In this document: positions 1 through 9,624 of the stretch, piece by piece
How the letters are laid out: each line of letters starts with the position of its first letter
Position numbering within the stretch: position 1 is the stretch's first letter
Origin: Saprospirales bacterium GYS_P2D
Lineage (GTDB): Bacteria > Bacteroidota > Bacteroidia > Chitinophagales > Saprospiraceae
DNA: 64,000 bases
Reading direction: 5' to 3'
NCBI GenBank assembly: GCA_009833045.1
Contig: WUUP01000001.1
Coordinates: forward strand, 985,586-1,049,585
Notes under the pieces: model-generated
What the model saw: only the letters and a program-made list of their open reading frames with translations
Told to the model about the DNA's origin: nothing
The model's database searches: none
Made by a program: the position numbers and the translations under genes

Positions 1-2117
1 ACGAGTCCGTGTCTGTCATAGTTAGGATAGTATTCTTTGATACTGCTACATGCTATCGGAGTGATATCTCCACATGCTCCGGCGTATGCCTCCATGATGA
101 TCTCATCTACACCACCATCCACTTTGAATGATTCTACATAGACATTTCCAGATCTTGGCACCTCTACCTCAAACCATATGTCTTTAGCATTGTCAGTACG
201 TCCGCAGACAGCTTTGTTACTTGGATATCCTGATGCCGTAGCTCCGAAGTTATGATACACTTTAGCAGAGCAGTTAGTATTCACCGCTAATGGTACAGCT
301 GTCGCACAAGTATTATTTTGTAAAGCCACTTGGCTCAAGCAAATCGTGAAGGTGCCCTCATCTTCTACTGCTTTATTAAACACTCTGAAATAAAGCTCCT
401 CTCCTGGTATCAAGTCAGTCATCTCAAGTGTAGATGCTACTGTATTGTTAGCACATGTTAGTTTTCCATTTCTCATGTAGTATACCTCGATCACAGGATT
501 AGCTGTAGCTCCTGATGTTCTGATCGCTTTGATCTCCATACCACTCTGCTCAGGAGCCATCGTCTTAAACCATACGTCCGCTCTCGTGCTGTAGTCTGAG
601 CAGCTGAGGTAGCTTGCTTGATTAGCTGTAGCACTATTCAGTACATAGCTCTCTTCAAAACAGTCGATCCCGAAGCTTAAGTCAAATGCGCCTTCCATTT
701 CATCGTTTTCTGGAGTCTCACATTTTCTGATGATAGACATCACTCTTCCTGCGAGTTGCTTTTCTGTGTAGACTTCTTGATATGGATCCCAGCACTGTAC
801 ATATAGATTGTAGATGTCTACATCAGTATATCTACCAGAGTTGTGAGCTACTTGTCTCTTAGCCAGTTCATTTTTAGCGATTACTTCAGCAGTTTCACCT
901 CTATTCTCCATTACCCAAGTGAATAGTGTCAATCCACCGCCTGATCCATCTGCACTGTAAGCCGATGGGTACCATTTAGTCTGATAGTCGAGGAAATTAA
1001 TCTCTCCGTGACAATCCATCACTGCGAACTCAAAAAGTGATGAGTTAGCCTCGAATGTTCTACATGTCGTATTATATAAGTCTCTGTCTTCATTACCTCT
1101 TTTGAATGAAGTACTGAGTCCTTTTCTTTCTGTTTCTAAGACTTTCTGCATAGTCATAGCCTGCTCCTCTGTGAACATCAACTTGGCACAGTCAGCAGAG
1201 TAGTCCATATAGTTAAAGATATTGTCCACTGATCCACAAGACTGTGGGATCTCAGCGCTACCACAAGAGTAAAAACGCTGATCAGACTGAGGATACGTAT
1301 CTGTGAACCCATCATCTGCACCACATCCACGGCCATTGATATCACCATTGACATGAGGTAGACCGAGCCAGTGACCGATCTCATGAGATAGTACGCTACC
1401 TCTGTTGTATAGAGAGTTAGGGTTTTTACCTGGGATCACGATGTTCCAGTTGATCGTCACTCCATCATCATCAGAGTTAGCTTGTCCATAAAGTGGTGGT
1501 ATGCTTGATGCTACACCGAGGTATCCAGACTTGAGATCTGTGATATAGATGTTTAGATAGTCATTAGGATCATTATCACTACCTACTCCTGATCCTCCAG
1601 GGAGGCACTGGTGCAAAGTGTTGTGCAGTGCTCCTTTATTCCAATAAGGACAGTCGTTTGTATTGATTCTATTGATTTTGCCGATAGCAAACTGGATACA
1701 TGTATGTCCAGACTCAAAAGAATTGAACTCTCCAGTGATCTGATCTTTAAGTGCAGAGTAGCCGCTGAAATCAGCGTTGAGTCTATCTACTACCATCCGA
1801 AGATCATCTCGAGAGAAGTTTTTGCCAGTACCAATAGCATCACCATTATGAAAGACATTGAATGCGATAGGTATGATAGTGAGACCATTAGGACATGTCT
1901 CATTGTCTCCAGCGCTTTTGCGAGCTTTGAGCGCTCTTACATTCTTAGCGATGAATGCATTATACTTAGTAAGCCTTTTGCTATACTCTTCAGGACTATT
2001 CTTTTGATATTCCTCTATAGCGTGTGTCACTCCACAAGAGTGCGCTTGTGCTGTCGCCATATTCCATCCGGCGAGACATAGCACTACCAAGGCTAAAACC
2101 TTAGTTTTCATTTCCAT
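1..2117 (-). CDS. Secreted M43-like (pappalysin-type) zinc metalloprotease, truncated by window edge
   Basis: The frame is open from the start at 2117 to base 1, giving at least 705 residues with the C-terminus outside the window. An N-terminal signal peptide (MKTKVLALVVLCLAG followed by an Ala-rich cleavage region) points to export. The zinc motif HEIGHWLGLPH lies at 1353-1385 (about residues 245-255) and a Met-turn-like NYMDYS follows about 50 residues later, as in metzincins of the pappalysin group. Beyond the catalytic domain come Cys-containing beta-rich segments, probably adhesion or sorting modules. In-frame ATGs also exist at 2111 and 2138; 2117 or 2111 place the signal peptide best. 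Family assignment is from the motif; the substrate is unknown. Confidence 0.85.
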   Translation of the reverse strand, partial: MEMKTKVLALVVLCLAGWNMATAQAHSCGVTHAIEEYQKNSPEEYSKRLTKYNAFIAKNVRALKARKSAGDNETCPNGLTIIPIAFNVFHNGDAIGTGKNFSRDDLRMVVDRLNADFSGYSALKDQITGEFNSFESGHTCIQFAIGKINRINTNDCPYWNKGALHNTLHQCLPGGSGVGSDNDPNDYLNIYITDLKSGYLGVASSIPPLYGQANSDDDGVTINWNIVIPGKNPNSLYNRGSVLSHEIGHWLGLPHVNGDINGRGCGADDGFTDTYPQSDQRFYSCGSAEIPQSCGSVDNIFNYMDYSADCAKLMFTEEQAMTMQKVLETERKGLSTSFKRGNEDRDLYNTTCRTFEANSSLFEFAVMDCHGEINFLDYQTKWYPSAYSADGSGGGLTLFTWVMENRGETAEVIAKNELAKRQVAHNSGRYTDVDIYNLYVQCWDPYQEVYTEKQLAGRVMSIIRKCETPENDEMEGAFDLSFGIDCFEESYVLNSATANQASYLSCSDYSTRADVWFKTMAPEQSGMEIKAIRTSGATANPVIEVYYMRNGKLTCANNTVASTLEMTDLIPGEELYFRVFNKAVEDEGTFTICLSQVALQNNTCATAVPLAVNTNCSAKVYHNFGATASGYPSNKAVCGRTDNAKDIWFEVEVPRSGNVYVESFKVDGGVDEIIMEAYAGACGDITPIACSSIKEYYPNYDRHGL

Positions 2118-2138
2118 TTTCCAATTATTGATTCCCAT

Positions 2139-2709
2139 TTCGTTATATTTTATACCACAAGATTATTTCGAAATGAGGCTGTACTTGGCCGAGATTAGTG
2201 TAATGGAGTTGATTTCAAGGTTTTCTGTCGCTTTTACCCGTTTTTGTATTTTTATTAATAAATCGCTTTTTTGGTTTGATCTTGATGCAGGCACATAGAT
2301 GTCTTGGGCTATCCCATGACGTGATAACAATGGTTTCATTGGAGTTTGGTTATGTGGTTGAAGAATCTCAACTAAGTCCACGAAGAACCCAGATCGACTC
2401 TCTAAAAATGATGTGGAAAGACTACTCGATGAGAACCACACAATACTGTATGGTCAATATGAAATACTAGAAGATGACACCATTTACAGGGATTTCACTT
2501 ATTTATTCACTTAAAATTCAATGAATTGGTAAAATAGCTGTCTATATGATATCTGAAACCAAATGTATAAGTATAGGGACCATAGTGATGACTCTATAGC
2601 TCCTACATGATTTTACACTGCGTCTACTTGTGGCCAACAATTGTGCCTACACACCCATCATCTGCCTCCATTAATGCAAAATGGCCGACATTTCGGAATT
2701 GAATATTTT
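2139..2709. other. Intergenic stretch without a convincing gene
   Basis: About 570 bases lie between the divergent metalloprotease promoter side and the end of the radical SAM gene. Short open frames occur on both strands but none has a recognisable domain, a signal peptide or a clear translation start. The upstream control region of the metalloprotease is presumably at the left end. No repeat copy or RNA gene was recognised. Confidence 0.5.
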
Positions 2710-3771
2710 CTAAAATAACTTGAGCTGTCTATCACGATATTGATAATAGAGCTCAGTATTGTATGCGGGCATCATCCGATCGGCGTAGTATCGCTCTCTG
2801 GCTATCTTCCCCTGTTGGCTGAGTATCTCTGCTATATTACCGTCTCCTCTCATTCTTTTGCCAAATCTGCTATCATTGAGCCGTCCGCCATGACAGCTCT
2901 CGATCTGATGGATCACTCTGTCATGCCGATCAGGATAGTTTTTGCGCAGCCAGTCTTGGAATATTTCTGCGATCTGCCCATTGAGCCGGACCACGATATG
3001 ATTAAACCGTCTCGCCCCTGCCGCTGCTCCACGCTCAGCGATATCAAAGAACTCCATGTCATTGATACTCGGGATCACTGGAGCAAACATCACACTCACA
3101 GGCACTCCTGCAGCTGATAGTCGCTCCACGACCTTCATTCGCTTTTGCCCAGAGGCGGCCCGGGGCTCCAGTCGCTGGCGGACCTCTTCATTCATAGAGG
3201 TGATCGAGACGGCGACATGCACGAGATTTTCTCCAGCCATCCGCTCCAGTAGATCTATATCTCGCAGGATCAGCGCACTCTTAGTGATGATGCCTACGGG
3301 ATGCCGATACTCCCAGAGTATCTCCAGCAGACGGCGAGTCAGCTTGTATTTTCGCTCTGCCGGCTGATAGCAGTCAGTATTACCCGATAGCATGATGGGC
3401 TTTGGCTCCCAGTTTTTATGAGTGATCTTCTTCTTGAGTAGATGGGGAGCAGATTCTTTGACGAGTATCTTTTGCTCAAACTCAATACCTGCACTATAAC
3501 CCCAGTAGGTATGACTATTGCGAGCATAGCAGTATACACAGCCATGCTCACAGCCCTGATAGGGATTCATGGAGTAGCCATGAGGGATATCGGGACTATC
3601 TACCTTATTGATGATCGTCTTTGGGTAGACAGATATATAGTCGGTCTTCTTTTGCTGGCGCATCTCATCCTCATCATGCCAGTGGAGCCCCGTATGATCA
3701 TAGTTATTAGTATCAAAAGGATTATTAGGATTGATTTGGGCACCTCGGCCTTGGATATATTCTTCGTTCAT
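2710..3771 (-). CDS. PA0069-family radical SAM protein
   Basis: 353 residues. The radical SAM cluster motif CxxxCxxC is at C74, C78 and C81 within QGCEHGCVYCYAR, the pattern of the PA0069/Rv2578c group, distant relatives of spore photoproduct lyase. Such proteins bind a 4Fe-4S cluster and S-adenosylmethionine; the substrate of this group is not established. The ATG begins one base after the TAA of the dnaE2-type gene, so the two are almost certainly translated from one message. That places it as the last gene of the mutagenesis block and suggests, by inference only, a role with damaged DNA. The gene end is followed by a long non-coding stretch. Confidence 0.85.
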   Translation of the reverse strand: MNEEYIQGRGAQINPNNPFDTNNYDHTGLHWHDEDEMRQQKKTDYISVYPKTIINKVDSPDIPHGYSMNPYQGCEHGCVYCYARNSHTYWGYSAGIEFEQKILVKESAPHLLKKKITHKNWEPKPIMLSGNTDCYQPAERKYKLTRRLLEILWEYRHPVGIITKSALILRDIDLLERMAGENLVHVAVSITSMNEEVRQRLEPRAASGQKRMKVVERLSAAGVPVSVMFAPVIPSINDMEFFDIAERGAAAGARRFNHIVVRLNGQIAEIFQDWLRKNYPDRHDRVIHQIESCHGGRLNDSRFGKRMRGDGNIAEILSQQGKIARERYYADRMMPAYNTELYYQYRDRQLKLF

Positions 3772-3772
3772 T

Positions 3773-6700
3773 TTATCTGGCTTTTAGGGTTTTGCGGCGA
3801 CGACTGCTAAACTGTCGCCCATTGATATTGTATGACTTCTCGTTAAACCTTGGGTCGGTGATATAGCCCAGCTTTTGCATAGCACTCACCTCCATCGTAT
3901 AAAATCCAAACTCCTGGACTACCTTGCCCGTGATCAGATACATACCCTTTCCCCGAAAGGGGTACTGTCGTGCGACTGGTGGAAAATGCACCGTATCAAT
4001 AAAATGGCCCTGCCGATCTATGAAAGTTCCAAAATTCATCCGATCACCTTTCTTAGTCTTCGTTTCCTTGACCGTGATCAAATAGCCGACCATGGATATC
4101 GTACGACCATCATAGCGCTCCATATCTCGAGCCATAATCTCAGAGCTCGGCTCCTCAGGGTCGATCAGCTCAAATGGGCTACATAGCGGAAATCCCAATA
4201 ACTCTATCTGATCAAAGGCCTCTTCATTTTGCTCCAGCTCGAGTGTCGGCAGCTGATATTCTTTTGGCTGTGGCCGAAATAGTCGAGCCTGCTCCACTTT
4301 GGGCTTCTGGGTCTTATTGAGTAGCTGATGGGCTTTCCAGAGTAGTTCTTTTTTGGACATACCGGTGAATCGGAAAGCATTGACCCGGATCAGTGTGCAG
4401 AGCTGCTCCAGCCCAATCCTCGTCCGCTCGACGAAATCGATCAGATCCGCATATACTCCTCTGAATCCTCGCTCCCTCACCATCCGATGCGCAAAGTCCG
4501 ACTCCACACCATGGACAAAGCCTAATCCTATATAGATATCTCGCCCCTTGATATAGCAGGTATAGTCACTGGTATTGACACAGGGAGCATGGATCGTAGC
4601 ACCACACATGCGAGCCTCATGGATATAAAGCTCCGGCCGATAAAATCCACCTCCATTATTGATCGTAGCGACCATATACTCGAGTGGATAGTGAGCCTTC
4701 AGATAGAGACTCTGATAGCTCTCTACGGCATAAGACGCCGAGTGCCCCTTAGCGAAAGCATAGCCAGCAAAGCTCTCGATCTGTCGCCAGACCTCCGAGG
4801 CCAGCTTGTCCGTGTAGCCTTTCTGCTTACAGTTGCTAAAAAATTTATCTCGGACTCGATCAAACTCCTCTCTCGAGCGATACTTACCCGACATGCCTCG
4901 GCGCAGCACATCGGCCTCGCCCAGCGTCAGTCCAGCGAAGTAGTGCGCCACCTTGATCACATCCTCCTGATAGACCATGATGCCATAGGTGTCAGGCATG
5001 ATATCCCAGAGCACAGGATGGGCATCCCGCCTCCGCTCCGGCTGCCGCTCTCGGATGATATACTCCCGCATCATACCTGACTGTGCCACACCAGGGCGTA
5101 TGATCGAGCTGGCTGCTACGAGTCCGAGATAGTGATCTACCCGTAGCTTGCGCAAGAGCATCCGCATCGCAGGCGACTCTACATAAAAGCAGCCTATGGC
5201 CTTACCTTCTCGCAGTAGCTCCTTGACTCGCTCATCCTGTTTAAATCGCTTGAGGTCATGGATATCGATCGGCTCATCGGTAGGATTGTTTTCTCGGACT
5301 AGACGGATACCATCTTTGATCTTCGCCAGTCCTCGCTGACCCAGTATGTCAAACTTGTACAGGCCCACATCCTCCGCCACTACCATATCAAACTGTGTCG
5401 TAGGAAAACCCTTAGGCGGGACAAAGGTGGCGGTGTAGTACTGCAGCGGTCGCTCAGAGATCACGATACCTCCAGCATGTACGCTCAGGTGACTCGGTAG
5501 TCCCTGCAATAGACTGGCATACTTCAGCACCAGCTTAGACAGACTATCCAGCTGACTGAATACGGGCTTACCTCGAGTCAGCATATCGAGTTCTTCTTTG
5601 GGTAGTCCAAATACCTTACCCAGCTCTCGGACTGCCGCACGATACTGAAAGGTATTGTAAGTGGCCAGCAACGCTGTATGCGGAAAACGATCAAAGATAT
5701 ACTGCGTGACATCCTGCCGATCCTTCCATGAGAAGTCAATATCAAAGTCAGGAGGATTCTCCCGATAGAGATTGATGAATCGCTCAAAGTAGAGGTCCAG
5801 CTCGATAGGGTCCACATCAGTGATCTGCAGGAGGTAGGCCACGATACTATTGGCCCCACTACCTCGCCCTACGTAGAAATAACCTCGGGTCCGAGCGTAG
5901 CTCGTGATATCCCAATTGATCAAAAAATAAGAGACAAAGCCCTTTTCTATGATGATTTTAAGCTCTTTCTCGATACGAGTGACGATCTCATCGGTCGGCT
6001 CTGGGTACCGATATCGGAGATTGTCTCGACAGAGCCTACGCAGCAGTTTGACATCTTTCGTCACCGATCCTGTGAAGGTCTCTTGATTCTTTGGCCGGCT
6101 ACTATCAAAGTCAAACTCTATACTACAGCTATCCAGTAGTCGCTGGGTATTCTCGATGATCGCAGGCCAGCCATCATAGCTCTCGAGCAGCTCCTCTCGA
6201 GATAGATAGAGATCATCCGCCTGCGCATAGTCATCAGGCGTGACCTTAGTATATATCGTGTTGAGATCGATGGCTCGGAGGAGTTTGTGAAGATTATAAT
6301 CATCTCGATGCCTGAAGCTGCCAGAGCGCAGCATCACGAGACGATCCTCAGGTAGATCTGTACGCAGCTTGATACGATTGAGATCCGTATGGCGTATGCC
6401 GATATACTCATAGTCCAGCAGCTCTCGATCAGGCATCCTATCCAGCGGATAGATCACATAGCAGTGCTCCCATCGTGGCGGCTCTACTGGTAGCTCCCGC
6501 TGCTCCTGAGTCAGGTGCTCACTGAGATGCTCATTCATCTCCTCAAAGCCCTCATTATTGCGAGCGATAGCCACATAGTACTGATCGATCCCCTTACGGA
6601 AATCTATACCTATGATAGGCCGTATACCATACTTCGACGCCAGCCTCACGAAGTTGAGACAGCCAGAAGTATTATTAATATCTGTGAGTACTGCCTGCTC

Positions 6701-6790
6701 ATAGCCCAGACCCTGGTAGAGCTCGAGCAGCTCCTTAGGTCGGATCAGGCCATAGCGCAGGCTATAACAACTATGTGCGTTGAGATACAT
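3773..6790 (-). CDS. dnaE2: DnaE2-type (error-prone) DNA polymerase III alpha subunit
   Basis: 1005 residues from the ATG at 6790, giving MYLNAHSCYSLRYG, the usual start for this family; an upstream in-frame ATG at 6802 is less likely. Order of domains: PHP domain (about 1-210), polymerase core with GRGSGANS and the PDFDIDF catalytic aspartates (about 310-365), tandem HhH and OB-fold at the C-terminus. The PHP site reads TDINNTSG instead of the metal-binding TDHG of replicative DnaE, so proofreading/phosphoesterase metal binding is probably lost. It is shorter than replicative DnaE (about 1150 residues). With the adjacent Y-family polymerase it resembles the ImuB/DnaE2 mutasome used for damage-induced mutagenesis. 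No imuA homologue is visible nearby. Confidence 0.9.
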   Translation of the reverse strand: MYLNAHSCYSLRYGLIRPKELLELYQGLGYEQAVLTDINNTSGCLNFVRLASKYGIRPIIGIDFRKGIDQYYVAIARNNEGFEEMNEHLSEHLTQEQRELPVEPPRWEHCYVIYPLDRMPDRELLDYEYIGIRHTDLNRIKLRTDLPEDRLVMLRSGSFRHRDDYNLHKLLRAIDLNTIYTKVTPDDYAQADDLYLSREELLESYDGWPAIIENTQRLLDSCSIEFDFDSSRPKNQETFTGSVTKDVKLLRRLCRDNLRYRYPEPTDEIVTRIEKELKIIIEKGFVSYFLINWDITSYARTRGYFYVGRGSGANSIVAYLLQITDVDPIELDLYFERFINLYRENPPDFDIDFSWKDRQDVTQYIFDRFPHTALLATYNTFQYRAAVRELGKVFGLPKEELDMLTRGKPVFSQLDSLSKLVLKYASLLQGLPSHLSVHAGGIVISERPLQYYTATFVPPKGFPTTQFDMVVAEDVGLYKFDILGQRGLAKIKDGIRLVRENNPTDEPIDIHDLKRFKQDERVKELLREGKAIGCFYVESPAMRMLLRKLRVDHYLGLVAASSIIRPGVAQSGMMREYIIRERQPERRRDAHPVLWDIMPDTYGIMVYQEDVIKVAHYFAGLTLGEADVLRRGMSGKYRSREEFDRVRDKFFSNCKQKGYTDKLASEVWRQIESFAGYAFAKGHSASYAVESYQSLYLKAHYPLEYMVATINNGGGFYRPELYIHEARMCGATIHAPCVNTSDYTCYIKGRDIYIGLGFVHGVESDFAHRMVRERGFRGVYADLIDFVERTRIGLEQLCTLIRVNAFRFTGMSKKELLWKAHQLLNKTQKPKVEQARLFRPQPKEYQLPTLELEQNEEAFDQIELLGFPLCSPFELIDPEEPSSEIMARDMERYDGRTISMVGYLITVKETKTKKGDRMNFGTFIDRQGHFIDTVHFPPVARQYPFRGKGMYLITGKVVQEFGFYTMEVSAMQKLGYITDPRFNEKSYNINGRQFSSRRRKTLKAR

Positions 6791-6832
6791 GAATAGAATC
6801 ACTACTTTATTTAGAAAAAATGGCTTCGGTCA

Positions 6833-6852
6833 TTTTCCCCTTAGCGGGAAAA
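6833..6852. other. Perfect hairpin upstream of dnaE2
   Basis: TTTTCCC and GGGAAAA form a perfect 7-bp stem around a six-base loop, about 40 bases upstream of the dnaE2 start and 65 bases after the SRAP stop. No T-run follows on the minus strand, so it is not a classical terminator; it may attenuate or separate the two genes. The loop contains TTAGC, the half-site seen at the S24 repressor, which may be chance. Confidence 0.4.
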
Positions 6853-6916
6853 GTAGATACGGCTACTACTGGTGTGGACTATCTCTCATACTTATGCTTA
6901 GGTTTATTGGTTTTTT

Positions 6917-7771
6917 TTAAAATAGTGTTCCTTGATTATTGGGTGGTTTTGATTCGTTGTTCTTGCGTTTTCGGGCTTGTGTCATGCCCATACCTTCGAG
7001 CTTGAGATCCTGATATAGCTCATAGTCATACTCTGGATATATCCGTTCTCCCATTGGTTCGAGCAGTAACGGGTCTTTATTCTTAGAGCTTTTGATCCTC
7101 GGCGATATGGGATAGGCGTTCATCTCCTCAGCGGGATACGGCCGCAGCAGTGAGGTGACATCGCCGAGCGGCAGCTCTGGATCGAGCCACTCCTGCTCAT
7201 GCTGCTCGGAGAGGACAACCGGTGATCTATGATGGCCGATCTCTCGGAGCAGCGCATTGGCTGTGGTCGTGATGATCGCATAGCTACTTATGACCTCGCC
7301 AGTATCTTTATTCGTCCAGCTATCCCAGATGCCTGCCAGAGCGAATGGGCGCTCTCCATCTCGCATATATACCAGATAGGGTTTGCTGAGTCGCTCTTTC
7401 TTAGGCCCCTCGATGAAAGCATCTACTATCACCAGGCATCGCTTGCGACGTATCGTATGTCGAAAAGCTGGCTTATTGATGATGCCCATCGTGCCGTGAT
7501 ACTGAGGGCTATCCTCTTTATTATGATCGCCCTCCGATCGAGCATTGAATAAATACATCGGCTTCTTTGCCCAAAAGGGTGTCAAGCCAAACTTCAATAA
7601 CTGCAGCTGATCCGGAAACTCACTGGTGATCACCGGCGCATAGTCACCGATAGATACATTCGTATTGGGCCCAAAAGCGGCGGGATCAAATAATCCCTCG
7701 GGCATTGGCTTTGTCCGAAAGCGCTTTTCTATTTTTTTCAGTTTTGATATGACTACGTATCGTCCGCACAT
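6917..7771 (-). CDS. SOS response-associated peptidase (SRAP/HMCES/YedK family)
   Basis: 284 residues starting MCGRYV. Cys2 becomes N-terminal after Met removal and, in the family, forms a thiazolidine crosslink with abasic sites in single-stranded DNA, shielding them from error-prone processing. The conserved Asn (FNARSEG) and the His region (GHHRSPVVLS) that complete the SRAP active site are visible. It lies between the Y-family and DnaE2-type polymerases in the same orientation, a typical SOS context. It is followed by 126 bases before dnaE2, with a hairpin in the gap. Expression is probably damage-induced with its neighbours (inference). Confidence 0.93.
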   Translation of the reverse strand: MCGRYVVISKLKKIEKRFRTKPMPEGLFDPAAFGPNTNVSIGDYAPVITSEFPDQLQLLKFGLTPFWAKKPMYLFNARSEGDHNKEDSPQYHGTMGIINKPAFRHTIRRKRCLVIVDAFIEGPKKERLSKPYLVYMRDGERPFALAGIWDSWTNKDTGEVISSYAIITTTANALLREIGHHRSPVVLSEQHEQEWLDPELPLGDVTSLLRPYPAEEMNAYPISPRIKSSKNKDPLLLEPMGERIYPEYDYELYQDLKLEGMGMTQARKRKNNESKPPNNQGTLF

Positions 7772-7778
7772 AGATTAA

Positions 7779-8213
7779 GAGTATTGAGAGGTGAGTAAAG
7801 AGTATCGAGTCAGGAAATCGATTTGATTAATCCTCGAATCATTTTTGATATTTCTTCCGCTTGGGAGCGAAGTTGCTCAGTAACTTCCGCCTCTATATAA
7901 TTTAACCTCTCAGCGAGATATAGCATTGACTTCACTTCCGCTGCTGATCCTTTAGCGATATAGAGCATTCGGATAAAATCCTTATTAGTGCTACGCTCAA
8001 AGCCTTCTGCAATATTATTAGAAATCGATACTGTCGCTCGGCAGATCTGATCTTTGAAAGAAAAATCTTTTAACCCTCCGAATAACTGATATGACTGAAC
8101 AGCCAGCTCCTGAGCCTTCTGCCAGACTAATAGATCCTCAAACTTCCTGACTTTCATACTTCTCAATTTAATCAATAACTATCACACAACTCGCTACTCT
8201 GCTCTCAATACTC
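7779..8213. repeat. Unit bounded by perfect 12-bp inverted repeats around four-helix-bundle gene
   Basis: GAGTATTGAGAG at 7779-7790 and its exact reverse complement CTCTCAATACTC at 8202-8213 enclose the small four-helix-bundle gene. Both flanks are made of degenerate TACTC-like short repeats pointing in opposite directions. The unit sits between the SRAP and Y-family polymerase genes. This looks like an inserted cassette, although no target duplication was identified and the gene encodes no transposase. Confidence 0.55.
7810..8157 (-). CDS. Four-helix bundle protein (S23/intervening-sequence type)
   Basis: 115 residues from the ATG at 8157 (MKVRKFEDLLVWQKAQ); an upstream ATG at 8175 adds six residues. 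FEDLLVWQKA at the start and FSFKDQICRATVSISNNIAEG in the middle are diagnostic for the small S23-like four-helix bundle family, common in Bacteroidota genomes and in 23S rRNA intervening sequences. Proteins of this fold pentamerise in diversity-generating retroelements (Avd), but no reverse transcriptase is present here. The molecular role is unknown. It lies inside the inverted-repeat unit and interrupts the mutagenesis block. Confidence 0.85.
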   Translation of the reverse strand: MKVRKFEDLLVWQKAQELAVQSYQLFGGLKDFSFKDQICRATVSISNNIAEGFERSTNKDFIRMLYIAKGSAAEVKSMLYLAERLNYIEAEVTEQLRSQAEEISKMIRGLIKSIS

Positions 8214-8222
8214 GCTACTCCA

Positions 8223-9440
8223 TTACATATGCCTATGCGCCAGCAGTGGTGGTGGCTCTCCGGTGAAAGGATTACTGCGACCGATAGTGCGGGCATTCAT
8301 CCCTTCGGCACGCATGACGGCACGATCGCCAAAGCGATTTCGAATACGGTCCATGGCCTGATAGAGACTGATGATCTCCTCCGAATCTTCGAATAAATCC
8401 ATCTGATAATTGCCCCCGACCAGTCCACTGAATCGGACCCCGACCAACCGAACAAGCATCCGACGATTGTATAGTTTCTTGAATAGCTCTTTGACTTTAG
8501 GGATGATGACATGATCGGCAGAGGTGTAGGGCACTCGACTCTGCAGTGTCTGTGTCTGAAAGTCAGAATATCGTAGCTTAATCGTGATACAAGAGCACAG
8601 GCGCTCGCCTCGACGCAGCTGAAAAGCTAGATTCTCAGCCATAGCGACGAGGATCGACTGCAGCTTGGACACATCGATCGTATCCTTATCAAAAGTCCGC
8701 TCCGTAGAGATAGATTTTCGCTCATTGTAAGGGACCACAGGCGTATTATCGATGCCGTTAGATTTTTTCCAGATAGTGATACCATTCTTGCCAAAGACAT
8801 TCTCCATCATCTCGATCGGCATCTCCTGTATCGTCCCGATCTGCTTGAGCCCCATATGACAGAGCATCTGATAGGTCTTATCTCCGACCATCGGGATCTT
8901 ACGCACCGACAGTGGAGCGAGGAAAGGTTTTTCGCCACCCTGTACGACTTGTAGTTCGTTATTCGGTTTTGCTAATCCTGTAGCCACTTTGGATACGGTC
9001 TTATTGACCGATAGCCCAAAGGACAGTGGCAGGTGGGTCTCTTTGAGGATGCGCTGTCGCAGTTCACTCGCATACTTCATACAGCCAAAGTAACGGTCCA
9101 TGCCACTCAGGTCAAGATAAAATTCGTCAATGGAAGACTTCTCATAGACGGGGACATACTCCTTGATGATCTCTGTCACCATCTGCGAAAACTTGGTATA
9201 GGTGCCACTATTGCCTCGGATGATCACGGCGTCGGGGCAGAGCTGTCGGGCCAGCCGCATAGGCATCGCTGAGCGCACCCCAAAGGTCCTCGCCTCATAG
9301 CTACAGGACGCTACGACGCCTCGGTCGCTCGTGCCACCGATCAGTACGGGCCGCCCCTTTAGCCGACTATCGAGGAGCCGCTCACACGACACAAAAAAAG
9401 TGTCCAAGTCAATATGTACTATGCTCCGTTGTTGGGTCAT
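8223..9440 (-). CDS. Y-family DNA polymerase (DinB/UmuC-like)
   Basis: 405 residues from the ATG at 9440 (MTQQRSIVHIDLDTFF); a longer frame to 9548 enters the REP-like repeat and is unlikely. The catalytic carboxylates are in HIDLDTFF (D11, D13) and SSIDEFYLDL (about residues 102-110). A helix-hairpin-helix thumb (VRKIPMVGDK) and a little-finger domain follow. This is a translesion polymerase; whether it is catalytic DinB/UmuC or an ImuB-like adaptor cannot be fully settled, but the intact acidic residues favour an active enzyme. The genes on either side encode an S24-type repressor and an SRAP protein, so damage induction is likely. Confidence 0.93.
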   Translation of the reverse strand: MTQQRSIVHIDLDTFFVSCERLLDSRLKGRPVLIGGTSDRGVVASCSYEARTFGVRSAMPMRLARQLCPDAVIIRGNSGTYTKFSQMVTEIIKEYVPVYEKSSIDEFYLDLSGMDRYFGCMKYASELRQRILKETHLPLSFGLSVNKTVSKVATGLAKPNNELQVVQGGEKPFLAPLSVRKIPMVGDKTYQMLCHMGLKQIGTIQEMPIEMMENVFGKNGITIWKKSNGIDNTPVVPYNERKSISTERTFDKDTIDVSKLQSILVAMAENLAFQLRRGERLCSCITIKLRYSDFQTQTLQSRVPYTSADHVIIPKVKELFKKLYNRRMLVRLVGVRFSGLVGGNYQMDLFEDSEEIISLYQAMDRIRNRFGDRAVMRAEGMNARTIGRSNPFTGEPPPLLAHRHM

Positions 9441-9548
9441 ATTGGTCGTTTTATCATTTTCAGTTTTTCGGTTGGTATTGATACAGGTTTCAGTATTGGT
9501 GAGGCCGAGAGAGCGAGTCATGCAAAAGATGGATTCTCTCAAGGACAA

Positions 9549-9616
9549 CCCTGAAAGGGTGACATTACTATAGTAAATCGGATCGTATAACTAAGTAAAC
9601 CCTGAAGGGGTGACAT
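9549..9616 (+). repeat. REP-like palindromes, left flank of transposase
   Basis: Two copies of CCCTGAAAGGGTGACAT-like sequence (9549-9565 exact, 9600-9616 with GGGG) stand next to the transposase gene. CCCTGAAAGGG folds into a small hairpin with GAA loop. Inverted copies occur on the other side of the gene. Confidence 0.75.
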
Positions 9617-9624
9617 AAGCATTG

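Noticed and set aside
1611-2081. 156-residue frame on the plus strand
   Set aside because: Lies antisense to the signal peptide and propeptide of the metalloprotease, which has clear motifs and a longer frame.
2163-2470. Two overlapping short frames, 92 residues minus and 64 residues plus
   Set aside because: No motif, no signal and conflicting strands; composition does not favour either, so no gene is called.
9441-9548. Longer N-terminus of the Y-family polymerase to 9548
   Set aside because: The extra 36 residues have no family match and start at the repeat; the ATG at 9440 gives the conserved start.
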